Assembly (NCBI GenBank): GCA_001839685.1
Contig: MLAK01001218.1
Coordinates: 1 to 26,694, forward strand
DNA: 26,694 bases
Reading direction: 5' to 3'
From: Tritrichomonas foetus
Taxonomy: Eukaryota; Parabasalia; Tritrichomonadida; Tritrichomonadidae
Below the pieces are notes generated by a model, which was not told the DNA's origin, searched no databases, and saw only the letters and a list, made by a program, of their open reading frames with translations. Both the position numbers and the translations under genes were made by a program. Positions 1 through 6,849 of the stretch are shown piece after piece (the first letter of the stretch is position 1; each line of letters opens with the position of its first letter).

Positions 1-275
1 TGAAAACGCTATTATAAAAAAGTTCAGCCCTACATCAAACTTTCTTTCATCACACATATCTAAAGACATGTTATATAAAAAAGGAAAAATTTTATATGAT
101 ATTACGATAAGTATCTCACAAATTTGATATATCGTTGCCGGTTATCGGTTGTATCGTCTTCACAAAAAACGCGCCTCTTTTTGTTTTCTGAGGTATCTCT
201 AAAAAATTTCACCATAAAAATCACCTTAATATCTATCACCACTCGATAAAAATTTTTCTAAATATCCCAAATATT
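1..275. other. AT-rich region upstream of the Myb gene
   Basis: No coding sequence was recognised. The stretch 127-155 is a locally G/C-richer patch with repeated TATCG/CGGTT words. It includes AACGAT on the minus strand at 131-136, which resembles the core of trichomonad Myb recognition elements. No clear TCA-type initiator (TCAYW) lies close to the Myb start codon; the nearest TCA words are followed by CC. The promoter assignment is inferred only from position. Confidence 0.35.
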
Positions 276-1406
276 ATGCAAGATCCACAGCAAACCCCGC
301 AAATCACTCCACAAGTTTCTCAGCAACAACAACAACAACAGCAACCCCAAACGCAAACAAATCCGATTCCAATGTCAAACGCGGCACTCCCTCCAGGCGC
401 CATCGTCGTCAATCCCCAATTTATTCCAAAATTCTATCCAAACCTCGTTCAAGGGAAGAAACAAATCAGCCGTCACAAGTTCTCCCAGGACGAGGACGAT
501 CTCCTTCGCAAACTCGTGAACGAACACGGAGCGACAAACTGGAGATTCATCGCCGAGAATATTCCTGGCCGGTCCGCCCGCCAATGTCGCGACAGATGGA
601 AGAACTACCTAATGCCGGGTATTTCGAACGCCCCATGGACGCCGGAAGAAGATCAGCTTCTGGAACAGAAATATGCGGAAATGGGCAGCCAGTGGTCGCG
701 GATCGCCAAATTCTTTCCTTCACGTACGGACATCAACATCAAAAACAGATGGGCCACACGAAGTGGCCGGGTGAATCGCGCACAGCCGATCGGAATAAAT
801 AACATCAACACAATCACCGGAATAAGCAATACAATTAATGCTATCAATAATTTGAGCAGTATAAACGGATTGAGCACAATTAATATCAATAGCTTGAATG
901 CAAATATATCGAGTTTGGCGGCAGTTCAGCAAAATTCACTTAACCACCAACAGAATCCACAACTTAATCAGCAAATAAATGAGCAGCAACAACAGACTCA
1001 AATTCAGCCTGTGCCACCTTCTCAGACTGAAGGGGAAGCTTCCACAGTGGAAATTTCTTCAAGGACAGAACAGAATCATCAAGAAAATAACAGCAATATT
1101 GTTTCGTCTGTTACTACAGAAGTTGAACAGCAAAATATTGAGGGGAAAGCTGAAGAAGGTAATGCAATAATAATGAATCCTGAAGAAGTGACAAAAACAA
1201 CAGATGAGCAAATACAGAATTTCCAAACATCTGAAGAAATTCCAAATTCAATCTTGCATGTTCAAGATTCAGTTCCTGCCGAAAATGGAAATGGAAGTTC
1301 TATTTTAGTAGCGGATGAACAACATCAAAATGAAGATGTTGTGAACGCAGAACAGAATTTAGATGTTGTGAACGCGGAACAGAATGTAGAGGGATCAGAA
1401 GTGTGA
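276..1406 (+). CDS. R2R3-type Myb-like DNA-binding protein
   Basis: Predicted 376-residue nuclear transcription factor. It starts at the first ATG of the frame. The N-terminus is Gln-rich, with an uninterrupted Q tract at residues 16-23. Two Myb repeats follow. R2 (about 67-113) has F69, W89 and W108 in the hydrophobic-core positions, with Phe replacing the first Trp. R3 (about 119-165) has W121, W140 and W159. The third helix of each repeat has the usual DNA-reading form (RQCRDRWKNYL and INIKNRWATR). The rest, about 170-376, is Asn/Gln/Ser/Glu-rich and probably disordered, ending in a short tandem duplication. Two-repeat Mybs of this kind are abundant in trichomonads, where known members bind promoter elements, including M3-type core elements and MREs. 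The part encoding the DNA-binding domain is clearly G/C-richer than the 3' half. The family call is secure; target genes are unknown. Confidence 0.93.
   Translation: MQDPQQTPQITPQVSQQQQQQQQPQTQTNPIPMSNAALPPGAIVVNPQFIPKFYPNLVQGKKQISRHKFSQDEDDLLRKLVNEHGATNWRFIAENIPGRSARQCRDRWKNYLMPGISNAPWTPEEDQLLEQKYAEMGSQWSRIAKFFPSRTDINIKNRWATRSGRVNRAQPIGINNINTITGISNTINAINNLSSINGLSTININSLNANISSLAAVQQNSLNHQQNPQLNQQINEQQQQTQIQPVPPSQTEGEASTVEISSRTEQNHQENNSNIVSSVTTEVEQQNIEGKAEEGNAIIMNPEEVTKTTDEQIQNFQTSEEIPNSILHVQDSVPAENGNGSSILVADEQHQNEDVVNAEQNLDVVNAEQNVEGSEV
321..344 (+). repeat. CAG/CAA triplet tract (polyglutamine)
   Basis: Eight consecutive Gln codons, mostly CAA with CAG at the ends, encode residues 16-23 of the Myb protein. 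The mixed CAG/CAA use makes it less slippage-prone than a pure repeat. Length polymorphism between strains is possible. Confidence 0.85.
1335..1388 (+). repeat. 27-nt tandem duplication in the Myb C-terminus
   Basis: Positions 1335-1361 and 1362-1388 are tandem 27-nt copies differing at two bases. They encode two copies of DVVNAEQN followed by a variable residue. The duplication is in frame and near the stop codon, and looks recent. Confidence 0.85.
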
Positions 1407-1804
1407 TGTGTCAGAATCATATTTTTATTTATTTATTATATTTATTTTATTTTTTTAATGATTAAAGTATATCTTATAACTTTCTAGCTTTAACAATCTT
1501 GTTGTTATATATTCTCGCTTTCTACTTTTATCTCTGAAATAAGTTTTGTCTGAAAGACAACTTAAATATTCAAATCGTAAGTGAAGCATAATTTCGAACA
1601 CAAGATTTGTGGGTTACAGAAGAAAATAATGTTCCTACTTTATGGAAGAGGTGAGTTCACCAAAAGGAAACATTGAAATAGAATTTTTTACAATAAATGT
1701 CTATTAAATATACCCAATTTTTCGATTAAAAAAAAATGATGAAAAAAAGAATATTTGTATTCAAAATGTAATTGAAAGCACTTTTGTCATTACAAGGAAT
1801 GATT

Positions 1805-1880
1805 GACCGTTTACCATTTTCTTTCTTACATTTGAATTAAAACCGTTTACTATTAGGCGGTTTTCATTTTTTTCACCTTT
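1805..1880 (+). promoter_or_regulatory. Putative M3/M5-type trichomonad core promoter
   Basis: Three octamers fit the published T. vaginalis M3 core-promoter consensus, (A/G/T)(A/G)C(G/C)G(T/C)T(T/A/G): GACCGTTT at 1805-1812, AACCGTTT at 1841-1848 and GGCGGTTT at 1857-1864. They are followed by CCTTT at 1876-1880, the M5 alternative initiator, in which transcription starts at the second C (here 1877). That would give a leader of about 64 nt. No TCAYW initiator lies close to the ATG at 1941, which fits use of M5 in its place. The motif definitions come from memory of T. vaginalis work, so transfer to this species is an inference. Confidence 0.5.
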
Positions 1881-1918
1881 TCTACTTTTTTAATTAACCT
1901 TCCTAAACAACTTTTTCA

Positions 1919-1939
1919 ATGATAAATCAAATTGTATAA
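1919..1939 (+). other. Seven-codon upstream ORF (uORF) ending one base before the main ATG
   Basis: ATG at 1919 opens a frame of six sense codons, stopping at TAA 1937-1939, one base before the main ATG at 1941. If the transcript starts at the M5-like element or anywhere upstream of 1919, this uORF would be the first ATG met by scanning ribosomes. If transcription starts downstream of 1919 it is irrelevant. Confidence 0.4.
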
Positions 1940-1940
1940 A

Positions 1941-4900
1941 ATGCTTGGCGATTCCTCTGATATACTAAACACTTCAGGAGACGATTACTACAGCTACGAT
2001 CCCACAAACAATCTTACTTCATCATCAAAAAATCGCACGAGCTCACTTTTGGAGCACGGCTCTCCATCGACGAAAAACAGCTCTTCACTTTCAAACGATA
2101 ATGCCAGACTTAGATCCAAAAATAAAGAATTAAAATCTCGCATGAAGCTCCTTGAATCAAAATATAGGCAAAATTCCGAGTCATTGGAATCCGAGCTCAG
2201 CAGCACCCGCCTTGAGGACCAGGAGACTCGCGACCATTTAATAACAACAGTAAAGAACCTTGAATCAAAGCTCAACGAACAGACAAAAGCAAATAATAAT
2301 TTGGCCAAAATAAATAAACAGCTTCAAACTCAAATTTCGACTTTTCTATCATACGTTGGAAATCATGCGAACAGGGATCTCAAAAATTTGAATGAAGCTT
2401 CTTCCCTTTATTCCGAATTAAGCTCCGAATCAGAATCGAATAATCAGAAAATCCGAGATCTCGAACGTCAAAACTCGTCGCTTTCGTCACAGCTTGAAGA
2501 GTCAGCTGATGTCGCCCGCAGCAAATCCACAGAATCTGCAAAACTCAAGAAAAGGCTCAGAAAAATGAAACAAGCCACATTGAATGAGCCTGAAATGGCC
2601 AATGAAATTGCCAACGAAGTTGCTCAAAAATTGACTAAATCCCACAACAAAAAGGTCAAAGAATTACAAAATACAATTGAATCCCAAAAAGCTCAAATAA
2701 AGCAACTACAAGCACAGGTTGAGAGGGCAGAACGAAATGCATCAAATCGCGGAACTAAAAGTGATGATAACGGTCGTGAAGAAATTTATAAAGCAAATTT
2801 GGCATTATTAAACGATCGTGTTCAATCCGCTGAGCAAACAGCTGCTGAAACACAAAAGCAATACGAAATACTACAAGAAGAAAATCAACAACTCGCTGAT
2901 AGAGGAAATCTACTGAATGATAAACTTGAGGAAGCAAAGGAAACAATTGCTATCAAAGAGCAAAATATTAATGATCTTAAACAAAAAGTGAAACAATGCA
3001 AGCAAGCAATTCAAAACTTGAAAGATGAAATGAAACTGAAAGAAACTGAAGCAGCTGAACTTGATACAACTGTTCATGAACTCCAAATTAGAATAAGTGA
3101 ACTTGAAAACGAGAAACAAATGATGACACTCAATCAACCAAAGGTTGTAAATGAACCAACAAAACAATATAAAGATAAAATCGAAATGCTTGAAAGCAGA
3201 ATTGCTTCATTTGAAGAGCTTTATGAGAAACAATCACAAGAAATTTGTGAGCTTGTTGAACAAAGAAAACAAATGATTTCTTCATTGAATCAGGTTGACG
3301 AGTTTTTGGCGACAAATGATGCACACATTCAAAAACTTGAGAAAGAAAATACTCAATTAGCAGAAGAAAACAAAACTATTAAAGAAACTACAACTTCTGA
3401 ACGTGAAAAAGATGATGAAGAATTCATTCAAGCATTTGAAGATAGTTTGGAAATTATTCCACCTTCAATGAAAGACCAAATGAAAGAAATTGCCCAAAAT
3501 TCTGATTCTAAAGCCGAACTTCTCAAGAATTATATTAGTTTACTTGTTGAAAAAATGAATGAAGTTGAATACAATGCACAAGTTGCTGAAAACCAAAGTA
3601 TGGTTGAAACAATGAGAAAGAGATACATTGCTTTGTTAAACCATCTTGAAAACGCTCATAAATTCCTTCGTTCCATTGCAAACAGTCAAGCTGCCTCAAA
3701 CTCTGATGAAATCACACGTGAAGAATTTTTGACTGCTTGTGCAAGATTAGGAAAATACATTGAAGAACAACGTGTTGAATTCCCAATTGAAGATTTTGTT
3801 CCTTCAGTTTTCGAACCATCTGACTTAAATGATCCTCAAAAGATCGCAAACATTTTCTTAGACTTTGTGAAAAATGATGAACTTGAAGAATCACCAACAA
3901 TGGAATTATTCACATTGTTTATGTGTGTTTCACAAGTAAACTTAATATTAATGAATAACATTGATGCTAATGCTGAAGCTATTCAACAAGCAGCTCGTAT
4001 TTCACAACTTGATGACGCACATGTCCAGCATATTCGTGAACTTGAATCTTGGAAGAACGCGCAAATGGAAAACAATGAAAACTTATCACATGTTTTAAGA
4101 AAATTAGTTGAGGATCCACAAGATGATTATGAAAAACTTGTTGAACAAGTTATTACAACCGTCAATCCAGATGACATTCAAACACCAACCCAGGTTCAAG
4201 AATTGCATTCTAAGATTGACGCACTTGAAGAAGACTTCAACAATTTACAAACAAAGATTGAACAATCACAAGCTAAGGAAGAAAATAAACGTGCACATTT
4301 CTGTAAAGAGGCAGATAATATGGTAAACGATTTGACTAAACAAGCAAAGAATGAAGAGGCCAAATTCAATGAAGAAAAAGCAGCTTTAATGAAACAAATT
4401 GAACAATTGCAATCAAATCAATCAAATGAAAGAAATACATATGAAAATAGACTTCAAAAGCAACAAAGAAAACTTGCTAAACGTGATGATTTAATCAACA
4501 CTCTTCGATCTGAAAATGAAAGCCTTACACAACGATCAATTGATTTACAAGGTCAACTTGGTCAACATCAAAGCAGAGTTGATGAGGATAATGGAACAAT
4601 ACAAATCTTGAAACAACAACTTCAACAAACAAGAGATGATTTAGACCGTATGACCTCACATAAACAGCATTATAAACAACGACTTATTGAATCGGATGCT
4701 GCCAATTCTTCAACATTAGCAGAACTTAAGCAAAGAAGCGAACAATTGAATCAGAAATATGCAAACACAATCAGTGAACTTCAGAAACAACTTCAACAAA
4801 CAAGTGAAGAATTAATTAAAGCACAAAATGAAATCGATGGATTTTCATCAAAGAAGAGAGAACTTCAAGAACAAGTTGCTAAACTTCAAATGGCTAAGAG

Positions 4901-5852
4901 AACAGCAGAAATGAAACTTAAAGCTGCCGATGATGCTTTAGTTCGTGAAAGAGCTTCATCTGAAGCCAAACAAAATACTTATGCACTTGCTTTGAAGTCT
5001 AAAAGTGATGCTACTATTGAAGAACTTCATAATGAAATCGAAAAATGTCGAAATACATTTAATCGTGTTTTGACAGAAGAATTCCATGTTTCATTAGATG
5101 ACCAAGATGTTGAAGAAAATAATAATGACAATAATAAGTATGAATTAACTAATTTACTTGAAAAAGTTGATGAACAACTTAGTTTAAGGAAAGATGAACA
5201 ATTTATCATTAATGATGCATTCAAACTTAGACGTGTAATGAAAATCGATAAGAAAACATCACTTTTCCAAGTTTATAATAAACTCACAAGTGAATTAGAT
5301 ACTGAAAAGAAACGCGCAGATGAAGCAGAAAGCTTTGCAAATGTTAAATCGAATGAAAAAGAAAAAGTTTTGCGCGATTCGAAGAAACTTGAGAGATCTG
5401 CTTTAGAATTAAATGAATGGACTATTTGGTCACGAGCAATGCTTCGTCAATTATCTGATGCTGCTTCATCCAATCCGCCAAGCTCCGAAGTTCGTTTCCG
5501 TTTAGAAGAGGCCCTCTTGGCTTCAATTAGCCAAAGGACAATTCGTAGAAAGATGGAAATCCTTCGAACAGAAAAGAAATTGTTCTTAACTCAAAAACCA
5601 TCAATCTTAAATCGAAATACTACTTCAAATGCAATTTCAAATTCAAGCAACTCTAATTCTCAATCATCTAAGAAGAACAGGGTTACTTCGATACGCCCAA
5701 TGATGTTATCTTTGATATTCACTGGAAAATTGCAGCAATTAAGCGGAAATTTACCATCCAGATTTAATGGAATGACAAAGGCTAACCAGCCGCCTCAGAC
5801 AGCATATGATAGGAAAGCGCACAGACCATTAGTACCGTTTGAATCACAGTGA
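1941..5852 (+). CDS. Long coiled-coil protein
   Basis: Predicted 1303-residue cytoplasmic or cytoskeletal coiled-coil protein. The frame stays open to a TTG at 1932, but the first ATG is at 1941 and is taken as the start. The N-terminal ~55 residues are Ser/Asn/Asp-rich and probably disordered. From there to about residue 1170 the sequence is dominated by Glu, Gln, Lys, Asn and Leu with heptad character and many Gln-rich stretches. A less coiled insert lies around 500-700. A conserved-looking C-terminal segment near 1155-1220, with a WTIWSRAML motif and an Arg-rich helix, precedes a Ser/Asn linker and a basic/Pro-containing tail. There is no signal peptide, membrane segment or motor domain. 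Similar trichomonad proteins are often labelled viral A-type inclusion-like, a composition effect, and no viral origin is implied. The first ~600 nt use more G/C-ending codons than the rest. Exact function is not recognised. Confidence 0.92.
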   Translation: MLGDSSDILNTSGDDYYSYDPTNNLTSSSKNRTSSLLEHGSPSTKNSSSLSNDNARLRSKNKELKSRMKLLESKYRQNSESLESELSSTRLEDQETRDHLITTVKNLESKLNEQTKANNNLAKINKQLQTQISTFLSYVGNHANRDLKNLNEASSLYSELSSESESNNQKIRDLERQNSSLSSQLEESADVARSKSTESAKLKKRLRKMKQATLNEPEMANEIANEVAQKLTKSHNKKVKELQNTIESQKAQIKQLQAQVERAERNASNRGTKSDDNGREEIYKANLALLNDRVQSAEQTAAETQKQYEILQEENQQLADRGNLLNDKLEEAKETIAIKEQNINDLKQKVKQCKQAIQNLKDEMKLKETEAAELDTTVHELQIRISELENEKQMMTLNQPKVVNEPTKQYKDKIEMLESRIASFEELYEKQSQEICELVEQRKQMISSLNQVDEFLATNDAHIQKLEKENTQLAEENKTIKETTTSEREKDDEEFIQAFEDSLEIIPPSMKDQMKEIAQNSDSKAELLKNYISLLVEKMNEVEYNAQVAENQSMVETMRKRYIALLNHLENAHKFLRSIANSQAASNSDEITREEFLTACARLGKYIEEQRVEFPIEDFVPSVFEPSDLNDPQKIANIFLDFVKNDELEESPTMELFTLFMCVSQVNLILMNNIDANAEAIQQAARISQLDDAHVQHIRELESWKNAQMENNENLSHVLRKLVEDPQDDYEKLVEQVITTVNPDDIQTPTQVQELHSKIDALEEDFNNLQTKIEQSQAKEENKRAHFCKEADNMVNDLTKQAKNEEAKFNEEKAALMKQIEQLQSNQSNERNTYENRLQKQQRKLAKRDDLINTLRSENESLTQRSIDLQGQLGQHQSRVDEDNGTIQILKQQLQQTRDDLDRMTSHKQHYKQRLIESDAANSSTLAELKQRSEQLNQKYANTISELQKQLQQTSEELIKAQNEIDGFSSKKRELQEQVAKLQMAKRTAEMKLKAADDALVRERASSEAKQNTYALALKSKSDATIEELHNEIEKCRNTFNRVLTEEFHVSLDDQDVEENNNDNNKYELTNLLEKVDEQLSLRKDEQFIINDAFKLRRVMKIDKKTSLFQVYNKLTSELDTEKKRADEAESFANVKSNEKEKVLRDSKKLERSALELNEWTIWSRAMLRQLSDAASSNPPSSEVRFRLEEALLASISQRTIRRKMEILRTEKKLFLTQKPSILNRNTTSNAISNSSNSNSQSSKKNRVTSIRPMMLSLIFTGKLQQLSGNLPSRFNGMTKANQPPQTAYDRKAHRPLVPFESQ

Positions 5853-5944
5853 TTTTATTGACTGAATTTGATAAATAAAATAAATAAAAAATTGATGTAT
5901 TGCCTAAAAAGAAAAGTATGAAAAACTATGTCTTTATTTAATTC

Positions 5945-6103
5945 TTATTCAATAATAACTTCATCGCATCTAAGTTTGAACAATTTATCATTACTTTTAT
6001 TGCCTTTATTATTTTCTTCAACACCTTGGTCATCTAATGAAACATGGAATTCTTCTGTCAAAACACGATTAGGTGTATTTCGACATTTTTGGATTTCATT
6101 ATG
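5945..6103 (-). pseudogene. Inverted relic of an internal segment of the coiled-coil gene
   Basis: Positions 6001-6103 are the reverse complement of coding positions 5028-5130 with six mismatches in 103 nt (about 94% identity) by hand alignment. Read on the minus strand, the copy keeps the reading frame: residues HNEIQKCRN... match HNEIEKCRN... of the intact protein at 29 of 32 positions. The frame continues through a deletion of roughly 25 codons to a second matching block (5966-5992 against about 5211-5234, the NDxFKLR motif) and then meets TAA at 5945-5947. An in-frame TAG lies just upstream of the homologous part and there is no start codon. This is a fragment and not a gene. The substitutions change amino acids (E to Q, F to P, D to G), consistent with relaxed constraint. 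Confidence 0.85.
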
Positions 6104-6140
6104 AAAGTGGAAATCAAATGCCTAATGTTGACCAAACTAA

Positions 6141-6443
6141 TGAGAAAATGATTAAGCTTTTCTAAAGAAGAAATCGCGGTGTTTTTTTTTTCACTTCATT
6201 TTTGCAAAATAACATGTGATATAACGCGTGTACGACTGGAAAACTTTAGAAACAAATGCAAATATCAAAGTGAATTAAAGACTAATGATCATTGTGATGC
6301 GGAAATATCCAATAGGCTCAATAAACATATTTCCGTTAACACTCAATTGTTGTCAACTTTATTTCCATTAACAGAGTGTTTAAGACAGAATAAACACCAA
6401 CAATAATTAATGTTGAGAAAATGATGAAACTTTTTCTAGAAAG
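6141..6443 (+). repeat. Imperfect 30-nt direct repeats flanking an AT-rich segment
   Basis: The 12-nt word TGAGAAAATGAT starts both 6141-6170 and 6414-6443. Similarity continues with a few substitutions and one-base gaps through a CTTTT..CTA..AAG block. The copies are 273 nt apart and are preceded by AATGTTGA-like sequence in both cases. No transposase or target-site duplication is visible. Confidence 0.5.
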
Positions 6444-6492
6444 TGGAAAAAAGTAACGTACTTTCACGATCATTAAATTTCCGGACGATTAG

Positions 6493-6503
6493 GGTTCGAA
6501 GCC
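6493..6503 (+). promoter_or_regulatory. Extra B-box-like element abutting the tRNA 5' end
   Basis: GGTTCGAAGCC matches the Pol III B-box consensus GGTTCGANTCC at 10 of 11 positions and overlaps the first three bases of tRNA-Lys. The true internal B box is at 6553-6563. It may be chance or a remnant of a second tRNA 3' half, because no tRNA body lies upstream. Confidence 0.3.
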
Positions 6504-6574
6504 TTCGTAGCTCAGTCGGCTAGAGCATCGGACTTTTAATCCGAGTGTCGCGGGTTCGAGTCCCGTCGGAGGCA
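6501..6574 (+). tRNA. tRNA-Lys (anticodon UUU)
   Basis: A complete cloverleaf folds by eye. The acceptor stem pairs GCCTTCG with CGGAGGC (one G-T pair), with discriminator A at 6574. The D arm contains the A box TAGCTCAGTCGG at 6508-6519. The anticodon stem TCGGA/TCCGA encloses the seven-base loop CTTTTAA, giving anticodon TTT, which decodes lysine AAA/AAG. The T arm GCGGG/CCCGT encloses TTCGAGT, with B box GGTTCGAGTCC at 6553-6563. There is no intron, and CCA is not encoded, as expected for a eukaryotic gene. A T-run follows at once. Lys codons, mostly AAA or AAG, are very frequent in the long coiled-coil genes here. Confidence 0.97.
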
Positions 6575-6589
6575 TTTTTTCTCTTTTTT
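6575..6589 (+). terminator. RNA polymerase III T-run terminator
   Basis: Six T residues at 6575-6580 directly follow the tRNA discriminator base, with a second run of six at 6584-6589. This is a standard Pol III stop, with a backup run. Confidence 0.9.
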
Positions 6590-6849
6590 ATTATTTTGGA
6601 AGGTTACTCAAGTCATGTAATACTCCACAATCAAAAGGTGTAAGTCAGATATTCATTGATATTTGTCTCATTTATAATATTTCTTTAAGGATGACTATAT
6701 AATTCCATAAAAAGTTTTAAAATGATAATCAAATCCTGTTTACACCCTCTATCTAGGGGCACTGTTCCTTCATTGTATCTTGATTTCCCAAATAAATTCC
6801 TTCCACCTTTTTTATTGAATAACACTGAAATAATATAAAAAATATGTGC
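6590..6849. other. Spacer between tRNA and legumain 3' end
   Basis: AT-rich, no ORF called. A slightly G/C-richer patch near 6738-6762 holds a small potential hairpin (CCCT, six-base loop, AGGG). The words GGTGTAA (near 6637) and TTACACC (near 6738) form a distant inverted pair. Nothing identifiable as a structured RNA was recognised. Confidence 0.3.

Larger units (their letters stand above)
1407..1940 (+). other. Intergenic region, Myb 3' side to coiled-coil gene promoter
   Basis: Positions 1407-1800 hold AT-rich sequence with no credible gene. TTAAAG near 1463 might serve the Myb 3' end, since no TAAA overlaps its stop. The promoter elements of the next gene occupy 1805-1880 and are listed separately. 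Confidence 0.5.
5853..6500. other. Intergenic region, coiled-coil gene to tRNA
   Basis: The first 40 nt contain several TAAA words (5871 onward) suitable for 3' end formation of the coiled-coil mRNA. A minus-strand gene relic follows at 5945-6103. A 30-nt imperfect direct repeat sits at 6141-6170 and 6414-6443. An open stretch at 6179-6406 on the plus strand begins at GTG, has no ATG near its 5' end and no recognised homology, and is not called as a gene. Confidence 0.5.

Noticed and set aside
1932..1940. TTG as start of the first coiled-coil gene
   Set aside because: Nuclear eukaryotic genes start at ATG; the ATG at 1941 is three codons downstream in the same frame.
5027..5224. Minus-strand open frame inside the first coiled-coil gene
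   Set aside because: It is antisense to well-supported coding sequence. It drew attention only because its sequence recurs on the plus strand in the 6001-6103 relic; the sense reading explains both.
1941..5852. Viral A-type inclusion protein or other viral origin
   Set aside because: Such matches come from coiled-coil composition; nothing in the gene or its flanks is viral.
6179..6406. 75-codon plus-strand open frame before the tRNA
   Set aside because: It begins at GTG, has no ATG near its 5' end, no initiator and no recognised motif. It is comparable with chance in AT-rich DNA.
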